DNA of 64,000 bases, from contig NZ_CP119967.1 of assembly GCF_029543085.1 (NCBI RefSeq), forward strand, positions 186,001 to 250,000. Reading direction: 5' to 3'. Positions 16,301 to 23,738 of this stretch are shown here, piece after piece (position 1 is the stretch's first letter; the number at the start of each line of letters is the position of its first letter). Below the pieces are notes generated by a model. The model saw nothing but the letters and a program-made list of their open reading frames with translations, searched no databases and had not been told where the DNA came from. The DNA is from Pseudomonas sp. A34-9. GTDB taxonomy: Bacteria > Pseudomonadota > Gammaproteobacteria > Pseudomonadales > Pseudomonadaceae. Both the position numbers and the translations under genes were made by a program.

Positions 16301-19300
16301 GCGGCATCACCTGGACGGCGACTTTCACCCCGACCGCGAGCATCACCGATGCGACCAACCTGATCACCCTGAACAACACCGGCATCAGCGATCTAAATGG
16401 TAATACCGGCACCGGCACTACTGACTCCAACAACTACGCCATCGATACGGTGCGACCCACCGCCACCATCGTTCTCGCCGACAACAACCTGAAAATCGGT
16501 GAGACCTCGCTGGTGACCATCACCTTCAGCGAAGCGGTGAGTGGTTTCACCAATGCCGACCTGACCATTGCCAACGGCACGTTGACCGCGGTGAGCAGCA
16601 GCGACGGCGGCATCACCTGGACCGCGACTTTCACGCCGAGCGCCAACGTCACCGATGCCACCAACCTCATCACCCTCGACCAGACCGGCGTCGCTGACCT
16701 GGCCGGCAACGCCGGCACTGGCACCGTCGATTCCGGCAACTACGCCATCGACACCCAGCGCCCGACCGCCACCATCGTGGTGGCGGATTCCAGCCTGAGC
16801 GCCGGTGAAACGTCGTTGGTGACCATCACTTTCTCGGAAGCGGTGAGCGGCTTCACCAACGCTGACCTGACGATTCCCAACGGCACGTTGACCGCCGTCA
16901 GCAGCAGCGACGGCGGCATTACCTGGACCGCGACTTACACGCCGACGGTGGCAATCAATGACGCAACCAACGTCATCACCCTTGCCAATACCGGCATCGC
17001 CGACCTGGCAGGTAACGCCGGCGCGGGCACCACCAATTCCGGCAACTTCACCATCGACACCGTAGTGCCGACGGCGACCATCATCATTGCCGACAATTCG
17101 CTGAGAATCGGCGAAACCTCGCTGGTGACCATCACCTTCAGCGAAGCGGTGACCGGTTTCACCAATGCCGACCTGACGATTGCCAACGGCACCTTGACGG
17201 CGGTGAGCAGCAGTGATGGCGGCATCACCTGGACGGCGACTTTCACGCCGACCAGCAACATCACCGACGCCACTAACCTGATCACACTCGACAACAGCGG
17301 CGTACAAAACCTGTCCGGCAACGCGGGCAGCGGCACTACCGATTCCAACAACTATGCCGTCGATACCCAGCGCCCGACCGCGACCATCGTGGTCGCCGAT
17401 ACGGCGCTTGGTGTCGGTCAGACCTCGCTGGTGACCATCACCTTTAGCGAGGCGGTGAGTGGTTTCACCAACGCCGACCTGACCATCGCCAACGGTACGA
17501 TGAGCGCGGTGAGCAGCAGTGACGGCGGCATCATCTGGACGGCCACCTTCACGCCGGCGGCGGGTATCACCGACACCAGCAACCTCATCACCCTGGACAA
17601 CACCGGCATCGCCGACCTGGCGGGCAATACCGGCAGCGGCACCACCGATTCGAATAACTACGCGGTGGACAGTCAGCGTCCGACCGCCACGATCGTCATG
17701 AGTGATGCCGATCTGCGTCCCGGCGAAACCGCGCTCGTCACGATCACCTTCAGCGAAGCAGTCAGCGGCTTCGACAATAGCGACCTGAGCGTCGCCAACG
17801 GCACGCTGAGCAACGTCTCGTCGAGCGACGGCGGCATCACCTGGACGGCCACGTTCACGCCGACCATCGGTGTCAGCGACGCCAGCAACCTGATCGTCCT
17901 GAACAACAGCGGCATCAGCGATCTGGCCGGTAATGCCGGCACCGGCACCACCAACTCGGCCAACTACGCGGTGCAGACCGAAGTGCCGACCGCGACCATC
18001 GTCGTTGCGGATACCGCGCTCAAGGCCGGCGAAACCTCGACGGTGACCATCACCTTCAGTGAAGCGGTCAGCGGTTTCACCAATGCGGATTTGACCATCG
18101 CCAATGGCACCCTGAGCAACGTCGCCTCCAGTGACGGCGGCATTACCTGGACGGCGACGTTCACGCCAACCAGCAACATCACCGACACCAGCAACCTGAT
18201 CACCCTCGACAACAGTGGCGTGACCAACGCCTCCGGCAACAGCGGCGTCGGCACCACCGATTCGAACAATTTCGCCATCGACACGGCGTTGCCGACCGCG
18301 ACCATTGTGGTCGCCGACAATCGCCTGGGCATCGGTGAAACCACCACGGTGACGATCACTTTCAGTGAAGCGGTCAGCGGGTTCGATCTCTCGGACATCA
18401 GCGTCGCCAACGGCACACTGGCCAACCTGACCAGCAGCGACGGCGGCATCACCTGGACCGCCACGCTGACGCCGACGGCCAACGTCAACGACACCACCAA
18501 CCTGATCATCGTCGACACCGCCGGTGTGCAGGATCAGGCTGGCAACCTTGGCGCCAGCATCGCCATCTCCAACAATTACGCGCTGGATGCGACCCGGCCA
18601 ACGGTGGACATCGTGGTCGCCAATCCGCACTTGGGTATCGGTCAGACCACCACGGTGACCTTCACCTTCAGCGAGGCGGTGAGCAATTTCGACCTGTCCG
18701 ATCTGAGCGTGACCAACGGCGATTTGAGCAACCTCAGCAGCAGCGATGGCGGCAAGACCTGGACGGCGACGTTCACGCCGACGGCCAATGTCAGCGATCC
18801 GAGCAACTTCATCGCGCTGGACACCAGCAACGTCACCGATCTGGCCGGCAACGTCGGCAGCACCGTCGCGGTGTCGAACAATTACGCGCTCGACAGCGAA
18901 CGGCCGACCGCCACCGTCGTCATCACCAACCCGAACCTGGGCATCGGCCAGACCTCGCAGGTGACCATTACCTTCAACGAGGCAGTCAGCGGCTTTGATC
19001 TGGCCGACATCAATGTCGGCAACGGCACCTTGTCCAACCTGAGCAGCAGCGATGGCGGCAAGACCTGGACCGCGACACTGACGCCGAATGCCAACGTCAA
19101 CAGCGCCAGCAACGCGATCAGCGTCAACAGTGCCGGGGTCAGCGATGCGTCCGGGAACAGCGGCAGCGGAGTCAGCAGTTCCAACAACTACGCCATCAAT
19201 ACAGTGCCGGTGGTCATTCCGCCCATCGTGCCGACCACGCCGACCAGCGTCGTGATCCCGGATCCGCTCATTCGCAGCAGCGACCCGGTGGTGCCACCAC

Positions 19301-19791
19301 CGCCGCCGAACGTGCCGCTGCAACCGGTCATCTTCACTCCGCCAACCGGCGATCTCGGTTCACCGCTGACCTTCGCGCCGTTGTTCGAGCAACGGGTGAT
19401 CGGCAACGGCATCCGTCCGATTGGCGATATTTTCATCAATCACGGCGCCCTCAGCCGCAGCTTCATCGCGCAGGTGTTCAGCAGCAGTGACAGCGGCGGC
19501 GATGGTTCCGGCCACGGTTTCCTCGGCTTTGGCGGTGGTGATGGCGGCGTATTCGCCAGCAGCACGCTGGCGAGCCTGTTCAATCAGGACAGCGCCGCCG
19601 AGCGCGATTCGCTGAACGCGTTTGGCAGTCACTCACTCAAGGCCGGGGATATTTCCCAGGGCCTGCGCGGCGTGTTTGGCGCACCGACGCTGGGCCAGCA
19701 ATTGCAGCAACTCAAAGACAACGAACAGCACCGGGTCGATAGCCTGGCCGCGGCGCTGCAACAGGTCGGCATCAGCGAAATATCGGCCTGA
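13372..19791 (+). CDS. Giant secreted repeat protein: LEPR motif, DUF4347, Ig-like repeats
   Basis: A 2139-residue protein. Domains in order: basic N-terminus with the motif SLEPRMLFDGA (about 29-39), shared by giant DUF4347 proteins; Ala-rich linker; DUF4347 at about 96-235 (VVFVDSRVKDADSLL, VQIIAHGNAGDLWLG, ILIYGCYTAEGDRG); a beta-helix-like part (SLRAALASAQNGDIVTF, about 256-345); a Gly-rich region to about 606; 13 Ig-like repeats (620-1946); a Pro-rich linker; and a 150-residue C-terminal region. No classical signal peptide, no RTX nonapeptides and no LapG site were seen. I start it at ATG 13372; frame further 5' overlaps the sulfotransferase. Probably a surface adhesin exported by the neighbouring M50/HlyD/TolC proteins (inference from context). 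Confidence 0.88.
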   Translation: MWWSIFGGAKVKSRATAGQRSLASPMIMSLEPRMLFDGAVAATVADTAAQADSHAPTAADAAKAPAADHPVASKDTHGQADATPAVSPVAVPGQSVVFVDSRVKDADSLLQGIAPGTQVVKLDATKDGLQQIADFLDQHHGVSSVQIIAHGNAGDLWLGNSYLSADNVAQRSAVLAEIGKDMNAGGDILIYGCYTAEGDRGLSFVDSLAQLTGRDVAASNNRTGVGGDWDLEIATGTIESANVLSSKAMSEYQWGLATWTATNNLNSGVGSLRAALASAQNGDIVTFSSGMTVQLTSELLINKSLTVDGDLNNDGVADVTLDGQYKTRVVEVTSGSTVTLDGLVITKGLVAGNGGNGGSAAAGAMGGGIFNAGILTLNNVTVTANAASGGGGGGGVTGGYVGGGGGGGAGIGGQIGGHGGSSGPATGTYAGGAGSANAGGYGGGYSPTDMGGRGGTSTGGAGGNGGSAGAGYSHGGNGGSASNGSLSIGGGGGGSGWDKVGGVGGNAAGGIYNASTGTLKVIGTSVISNNIAAGGGGGGGGGVGSNGADGGAGGRGVGAIWNNGGVVLITASNFAAISGNGAASGGGGLSNGGSTGTTPSALVGIFNNGGTLNTAYVEPPTATIVMADTALKIGETSLVTITFSRAVSGFTNADLTIANGTLTAVSSSDGGLTWTATFTPTNNITDATNLITLDNTGVTAISDGVAGVGTTNSVNYTIDTARPTVTIVMADTAIKIGDTSLVTFTFSEAVSGFTNADLTIANGTLTAVSSSDGGITWTGTFTPTASITDTTNLITLDNTGIADLAGNAGSGTTDSNNYAIDTVRPTATIVVADTNLAAGETSVVTITFSEAVSGFTIADLTVANGTLSGLSSSDGGITWTVTLTPTTSVTDTTNLITLDNTGVNDLAGNVGSGTTNSNNYAIDTARPTATIVVADNALKIGETSLVTITFSEAVTGFTNADLTIVNGTLTAVSSSDGGITWTATFTPTASITDATNLITLNNTGISDLNGNTGTGTTDSNNYAIDTVRPTATIVLADNNLKIGETSLVTITFSEAVSGFTNADLTIANGTLTAVSSSDGGITWTATFTPSANVTDATNLITLDQTGVADLAGNAGTGTVDSGNYAIDTQRPTATIVVADSSLSAGETSLVTITFSEAVSGFTNADLTIPNGTLTAVSSSDGGITWTATYTPTVAINDATNVITLANTGIADLAGNAGAGTTNSGNFTIDTVVPTATIIIADNSLRIGETSLVTITFSEAVTGFTNADLTIANGTLTAVSSSDGGITWTATFTPTSNITDATNLITLDNSGVQNLSGNAGSGTTDSNNYAVDTQRPTATIVVADTALGVGQTSLVTITFSEAVSGFTNADLTIANGTMSAVSSSDGGIIWTATFTPAAGITDTSNLITLDNTGIADLAGNTGSGTTDSNNYAVDSQRPTATIVMSDADLRPGETALVTITFSEAVSGFDNSDLSVANGTLSNVSSSDGGITWTATFTPTIGVSDASNLIVLNNSGISDLAGNAGTGTTNSANYAVQTEVPTATIVVADTALKAGETSTVTITFSEAVSGFTNADLTIANGTLSNVASSDGGITWTATFTPTSNITDTSNLITLDNSGVTNASGNSGVGTTDSNNFAIDTALPTATIVVADNRLGIGETTTVTITFSEAVSGFDLSDISVANGTLANLTSSDGGITWTATLTPTANVNDTTNLIIVDTAGVQDQAGNLGASIAISNNYALDATRPTVDIVVANPHLGIGQTTTVTFTFSEAVSNFDLSDLSVTNGDLSNLSSSDGGKTWTATFTPTANVSDPSNFIALDTSNVTDLAGNVGSTVAVSNNYALDSERPTATVVITNPNLGIGQTSQVTITFNEAVSGFDLADINVGNGTLSNLSSSDGGKTWTATLTPNANVNSASNAISVNSAGVSDASGNSGSGVSSSNNYAINTVPVVIPPIVPTTPTSVVIPDPLIRSSDPVVPPPPPNVPLQPVIFTPPTGDLGSPLTFAPLFEQRVIGNGIRPIGDIFINHGALSRSFIAQVFSSSDSGGDGSGHGFLGFGGGDGGVFASSTLASLFNQDSAAERDSLNAFGSHSLKAGDISQGLRGVFGAPTLGQQLQQLKDNEQHRVDSLAAALQQVGISEISA
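15229..19209 (+). repeat. Thirteen tandem 306-bp repeats encoding Ig-like domains
   Basis: Units begin with PTATIVVAD-type residues and end NNYAIDT-x-R. Starts fall at 15229, 15538, 15844, 16150, 16456, 16762 and every 306 bases to 18904; the first unit is 309 bases and the rest 306 (102 residues). Internal landmarks are TITFSEAVSGF, SSSDGGITWTATFTPT and DLAGNAGSGT. Central units are nearly identical; the last three (from 18292) have drifted (FDLSDI/L in place of FTNADL). The array is a likely site of unit gain or loss. Confidence 0.95.
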
Positions 19792-19837
19792 ACGAACCAT
19801 TACTCAACACTGTGCAGGACCTAGGGGCGATCCAGGG

Positions 19838-21355
19838 ATGAAGACAAGTCAGAAGTTGTTCGGCGCCAGCCTGCTGGCGCTGGCGATCAGCGGATGTGCA
19901 GTGACCAGTGAACCGATTGAACGCAGCGTCAGTGAACAGCGCGCCAAGACCGACCTGCAAAGCATGTACAAGGATCAGGAACCGCTGCGCGGGCCGTTGA
20001 CCCTGCACCAGGCCATGGCCCGTGCCGTGAAGTACAACCTCGAAGGCCGCTTGAAGATCATGGAGGAAGCGCTGGCCAAGCGGCAGCTCGACCTCGCCAG
20101 TTTCGACATGTTGCCGCGCATGGCGCTGGACGCCGGTTATGTCGGGCGCAACAACGTCAACGCCTCCAGCAGCCAGAGCGTGCGCACCGGCACCCAGTCG
20201 CTGGAACCATCGACCTCGCAGGATCGCGACCGCGAGGTCGCCGACCTGACCATGGTCTGGAACGTCCTCGACTTCGGCGTCAGTTACATCAGCGCCAAGC
20301 AGCAGGGCGATCAGCGCCTGATCGTCCAGGAGCGTCGACGCAAGGTGATCAACACCATCGTTCAGGACGTACGCTCGGCCTATTGGCGCGCGATGGCCGC
20401 CGAGCGCCTGCTCAAGCAGATCGACAGCCTGATGGCGCGGGTGCAGACCGCCCGCGACAACAGCCAGACCCTGAGCGATCAACGCATTGGCGATCCGGTG
20501 CAATCGCTCGGTTACCAGCGCTCGTTGATCGAAGCCACGCGCCAGCTGGAAGAACAGCGTCGCGCCTTGTCGTTGGCGAAAACCGAACTGGCGACGCTGA
20601 TCAACCTGCCGCTGGGCACCAACCTGACGCTGGCCACCGATGACGGTTATCAGATTCCGCAGCTTAAGGTCGATCTGGCGAAACTCGAACAAGAAGCCCT
20701 GACCAGTCGCCCGGAACTGCGCGAGCAGGATTACCAGACACGCATCAGCGCCGCCGAAACCCGCAAAGCCATGCTGCGCTTGTTGCCGGGCCTGGAGTTC
20801 TCCGCTGGCGGCCATTACGACAGCAACTCCTTCCTCGTCGAACAGGGCTGGGCCGACTACGGCGTCAAAGTCACCTGGAACCTGTTCAACGTAATCTCCG
20901 CACCGGCGGCGATCAACGTCGCCAAGGCTGGCGAAGAGGTCGCCACTGCGCGGCGGCAGGCGATGTCGATTGCCGTGCTGGCGCAGCTCTACGTGGCCAA
21001 CGCCAACTATCAAGAAGCGCTGCGTCAGTTCAAGACCAACCAGCAATTGTCGGATATCGACGGGCAGATCGTTGGCCAACTGCGCAACCGTCATCAAGCG
21101 GCGGGGATTGGCGAGCTGGAGCTGATTCAGGGCGAGCTGAACAACCTGCAAGCAGACCTGCGCCGCGATTTGTCGTACGCCGATCTGCGCAATGCCTACG
21201 GCCAGATTTTTGCCAGCGCCGGCCTCGATCCGCTGCCGGATCAAGTGCAATCCACCGAAGTGCAGTCGATCGCCACCGCGCTGGCCAATCGCGAGTCGGC
21301 GTGGGCGGCGGGGGATATCTCGGTGCCGGTGGTGGCGCATGCCCCAGCACAATGA
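19838..21355 (+). CDS. TolC-family outer-membrane lipoprotein
   Basis: A 505-residue outer-membrane channel-type protein. It has a lipobox LLALAISGC (Cys near residue 19), then two OEP-type halves with long helices: GPLTLHQAMARAVKYNLEGRL, ARDNSQTLSDQRIGDPVQSL and SRPELREQDYQTRISAAETR, the last at the usual second-half position. It follows the giant protein gene by 46 bases and overlaps the APS kinase start, so it belongs to the same unit. It would supply the outer-membrane exit for the adaptors encoded at 4748-8940. There is no ABC transporter gene next to it, unlike standard type I secretion loci. Confidence 0.88.
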   Translation: MKTSQKLFGASLLALAISGCAVTSEPIERSVSEQRAKTDLQSMYKDQEPLRGPLTLHQAMARAVKYNLEGRLKIMEEALAKRQLDLASFDMLPRMALDAGYVGRNNVNASSSQSVRTGTQSLEPSTSQDRDREVADLTMVWNVLDFGVSYISAKQQGDQRLIVQERRRKVINTIVQDVRSAYWRAMAAERLLKQIDSLMARVQTARDNSQTLSDQRIGDPVQSLGYQRSLIEATRQLEEQRRALSLAKTELATLINLPLGTNLTLATDDGYQIPQLKVDLAKLEQEALTSRPELREQDYQTRISAAETRKAMLRLLPGLEFSAGGHYDSNSFLVEQGWADYGVKVTWNLFNVISAPAAINVAKAGEEVATARRQAMSIAVLAQLYVANANYQEALRQFKTNQQLSDIDGQIVGQLRNRHQAAGIGELELIQGELNNLQADLRRDLSYADLRNAYGQIFASAGLDPLPDQVQSTEVQSIATALANRESAWAAGDISVPVVAHAPAQ

Positions 21356-21944
21356 TGTGCTGGCACCGAACGCCAGCATCAGCCGCACGCAACGCGAGGC
21401 CCGCAATGGTCATCGCGGTGCGGCGATCCTGCTGACCGGTTTGCCGGCGGCAGGCAAATCGACATTGGCGCAAGCGCTGCAGGCCACGTTGTTTGGGGAT
21501 GGTCGGCAAAGCGTGGTGCTCGACGGCGACAGTTTGCGCACAGGCCTCAACCGGGATCTGGGCTTCAGCGATACCGATCGCCAGGAAAATATTCGCCGCG
21601 CCAGCGAACTCGCGGCGCTACTGGTGGACAACGGGCAGATCGTGATTCTGGCGATGATTGCGCCGCTGGCCGAGCTGCGTGATGTGTTCGCACAGCGCTT
21701 GGGTGACGACTATCGCGAAGTCTGGTGCAGCGCGTCACTGGCGGTGTGCGAGCAGCGTGATCCGAAAGGGCATTACGCCCGCGCCCGACGCGGCGACCTG
21801 CTCGGGTTTACCGGCATTTCCGCGCCCTATGAGCCGCCGGCGCAGCCGTCGTTGGTGCTCGACACCGGCGCGCAATCGGTCGACACCTGCCTCGATCGGC
21901 TGCTGACCTGGCTCGGGGAGTGTTCGGTGTTGCCCAAGACATGA
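21339..21944 (+). CDS. cysC: Stand-alone adenylylsulfate (APS) kinase
   Basis: A 201-residue kinase that phosphorylates APS to PAPS, the sulfate donor of sulfotransferases. P-loop GLPAAGKST at 34-42, then VVLDGDSLRTGLNRDLGFSDTDRQENIRR, the CysC signature with the APS-binding Asp/Arg residues, and a lid-like HYARARRGDLLGFTGI. The ATG at 21339 lies inside the TolC gene (17-base overlap). It is not fused to CysN and is not in a sulfate assimilation operon. It sits between two sulfotransferase genes, so its job is most likely to feed PAPS to them. About 35 residues at the N-terminus precede the kinase fold, with no clear domain. Confidence 0.92.
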   Translation: MPQHNDVLAPNASISRTQREARNGHRGAAILLTGLPAAGKSTLAQALQATLFGDGRQSVVLDGDSLRTGLNRDLGFSDTDRQENIRRASELAALLVDNGQIVILAMIAPLAELRDVFAQRLGDDYREVWCSASLAVCEQRDPKGHYARARRGDLLGFTGISAPYEPPAQPSLVLDTGAQSVDTCLDRLLTWLGECSVLPKT

Positions 21945-22726
21945 GCCGCCCGGCGTATTCGCGATTGCCAGTAACCGTGGATTTGCCCTTGCTGTTGCAG
22001 GCGCTGTCAGCGATTGCCGACGACGCCTGGCGCAGCCATTTCAATGCCGGTTATTTTTCCGGCGACTGGAGCGGGGTGGCGCTCATTTCGGCGGTCGATG
22101 CGCTGACCGAACTGTCCCCCGGACGCGGTGAGCCGGTGCAACGCGCAGCTTGGCAGCGTGATCCGCGCTGGTCGCGCGCGCTGCAGGATTTGCCGCTCGA
22201 TATCGTCAGTGCCCGACTGTTGCGCCTGGGGCCGGGCGGCCGGATTCATGAGCATCGTGACTACGATCTTGATGGCCCGGACGCTGATCTGCGTTTGCAC
22301 ATTCCGTTGCTCAGTCCGCCCGATGTCGATTTCTGGCTCGACGGCCGGCGTGTGCCAATGCAGGCGGGCGAATGCTGGTTTCTCGACCTCGCACGTGCGC
22401 ATCGGGTGGCTAACCGCGACACCTCAGCGCGAGTGCATCTGGTCCTCGATTGTCGGCCCAGTGTCTGGCTGGCGCAGATGATTGCTCAAGGTCTGCCGGA
22501 CACACCCGCGCCGGAGTTGTCTGATAGCGCGCTGCAACGTTTTCAGCGTCGGGTGGCTGAGGATGCCGCGTTGTCCGCCGAGTTGCAGGCGTTGCATGAT
22601 CCGCAAATCTTCATCAGCCGGACACTGGTGCTGGCCGCTGAACAGGGTTTGGAGATTTCTCCCGAAGAACTGCGCGCGGCCATGCGCAATGGCCGCCGGC
22701 AATGGACTGAACAATGGAGCCACTGA
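21941..22726 (+). CDS. Aspartyl/asparaginyl beta-hydroxylase domain with Nif11-like C-terminus
   Basis: A 261-residue protein starting at ATGA, overlapping the cysC stop. Residues about 30-172 match the aspartyl/asparaginyl hydroxylase fold (2-oxoglutarate, Fe(II)): GGRIHEHRDYDL (candidate ligand His105), LRLHIPLLSPPDVDFWLDG, ECWFLDLARAHRVANRD (candidate second ligand His154) and ARVHLVLD (Arg164, 2OG contact). Residues about 196-248 (LQRFQRRVAEDAALSAEL, FISRTLVLAAEQGLEISPEE) resemble the Nif11 domain usually found as RiPP leader peptides; such a fusion is unusual. It overlaps the next sulfotransferase gene by 13 bases. The substrate is probably a product of this locus (inference). Confidence 0.82.
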   Translation: MSRPAYSRLPVTVDLPLLLQALSAIADDAWRSHFNAGYFSGDWSGVALISAVDALTELSPGRGEPVQRAAWQRDPRWSRALQDLPLDIVSARLLRLGPGGRIHEHRDYDLDGPDADLRLHIPLLSPPDVDFWLDGRRVPMQAGECWFLDLARAHRVANRDTSARVHLVLDCRPSVWLAQMIAQGLPDTPAPELSDSALQRFQRRVAEDAALSAELQALHDPQIFISRTLVLAAEQGLEISPEELRAAMRNGRRQWTEQWSH

Positions 22727-23658
22727 ATTTCGACGGCTGGTTGCCCATTCGTATCTGGCCGGTCGCTGGGCAATGGCAAGTGGATTGGTGCTGGTTCGGC
22801 GACACGCCGTTGCATCAGCCATTCTTCCGCGAGGCGGTCGATGATGCGTTGCGGCTGCCATTCAACCAGGCGTTCCGGCGCAACACGCCATTGGCGGCGT
22901 TGACCGCTTGGCAAGCGCAGAGCCCGGGAATCGCCCCGAGCGCATTCATTCTGCATGCCTCGCGCTGTGGTTCGACGTTGATCAGCCAGATGCTCGCGCA
23001 GCTCGACGATCACATCGTGGTGTCCGAACCGCCGCCATTGGACGCGTTGTTACGCAGCGACTTACCGGCCGCCGAACGTCAGGCTGCAATTGCCGGATTG
23101 CTTTCGGCGTACGGCCAGCGCCGGCGCGGTGTGGAAAAACGCCTGGTGATCAAACTCGATGCCTGGAACATCGGCGAATGGCCGCTGTTGCAGGCCTGTT
23201 TTGCCGATACACCGTGGTTGTTTCTCTATCGCGACCCGTTGGAAATCGCGGTTTCCCACCTGCGTCGGCCGGGCATGCACATGGTCCCGGGGATGCTCGG
23301 CGATTGCGTATTGGAGGATGGGTTGCAGTTCGAGGGCCGTGAAGATTTTATCGCGCGGCGTTTGGGGCGGTTGTTGGACGCGGGGTTGCTGCATTGTCGG
23401 GATTCGGCCGGTTTGGCGGTGAATTACGGCGAGTTGCCCGATGCGATGGCAGGGCGTTTGGCGCGGTTCTTTCGATTGAATGATTTGCAGCGTCAGCAGG
23501 TTTTCGCGGCCGCCGCGCGGCATGCGAAGCAACCCTCAGAGACGTTTGTTGCCGATGCTGAAGACAAGCGCCGCGAGGCTTCGGCGCTGTTGCAGGCGCG
23601 TGTGCAGACGTGCGCGCGAGCGCCCTACGAAGCTTTGGAAAAATTGCGTGGTGCCTGA
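22714..23658 (+). CDS. PAPS-dependent sulfotransferase family protein (second)
   Basis: A 314-residue enzyme. A family-specific N-terminal part of about 70 residues (WLPIRIWPVAGQWQVDWCWFG) precedes the 5'-phosphosulfate loop FILHASRCGSTLISQML near residue 74. The 3'-phosphate motif WLFLYRDPLEIAVSHLRR is near residue 170, with Arg and Ser in place. It is only distantly like the sulfotransferase at 12464, so the two probably act on different sites or substrates. The start overlaps the hydroxylase gene, giving a tight cysC-hydroxylase-sulfotransferase operon. A REPIN begins at the stop codon and ends the unit. Confidence 0.88.
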   Translation: MEPLNFDGWLPIRIWPVAGQWQVDWCWFGDTPLHQPFFREAVDDALRLPFNQAFRRNTPLAALTAWQAQSPGIAPSAFILHASRCGSTLISQMLAQLDDHIVVSEPPPLDALLRSDLPAAERQAAIAGLLSAYGQRRRGVEKRLVIKLDAWNIGEWPLLQACFADTPWLFLYRDPLEIAVSHLRRPGMHMVPGMLGDCVLEDGLQFEGREDFIARRLGRLLDAGLLHCRDSAGLAVNYGELPDAMAGRLARFFRLNDLQRQQVFAAAARHAKQPSETFVADAEDKRREASALLQARVQTCARAPYEALEKLRGA

Positions 23659-23733
23659 AAAGATCGCAGCCTTCGGCAGCTCCTACATTGGAATGTGATC
23701 CCCTGTAGGAGCTGCCGCAGGCTGCGATCTTTT
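23658..23733. repeat. REPIN (GTAGGAGCTGCCGCAGG type)
   Basis: Inverted pair AAAGATCGCAGCCTTCGGCA / GTAGGAGCTGCCGCAGGCTG between the convergent sulfotransferase and SPFH genes. It starts on the last base of the sulfotransferase stop and probably ends both transcripts. Confidence 0.88.
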
Positions 23734-23738
23734 GCTCC

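Noticed and set aside
15229..19209. Regular 306-bp spacing as a CRISPR or satellite array
   Set aside because: The units are in one open reading frame and encode Ig-like domains; repeat length and lack of unique spacers rule out CRISPR.
16393..19323. A 976-residue minus-strand reading frame
   Set aside because: It is antisense to the Ig-repeat array; its apparent repeats mirror those of the plus-strand gene, and it has no ribosome site or family match.
13372..21355. Classical LapA-type adhesin with type I secretion
   Set aside because: No LapB ABC exporter gene, no RTX repeats, no LapG-type cleavage motif and no LapD/LapG genes next to it.
21339..21944. Part of a cysNC sulfate-assimilation operon
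   Set aside because: No cysD or cysN gene is adjacent; the kinase is embedded among secretion and modification genes.
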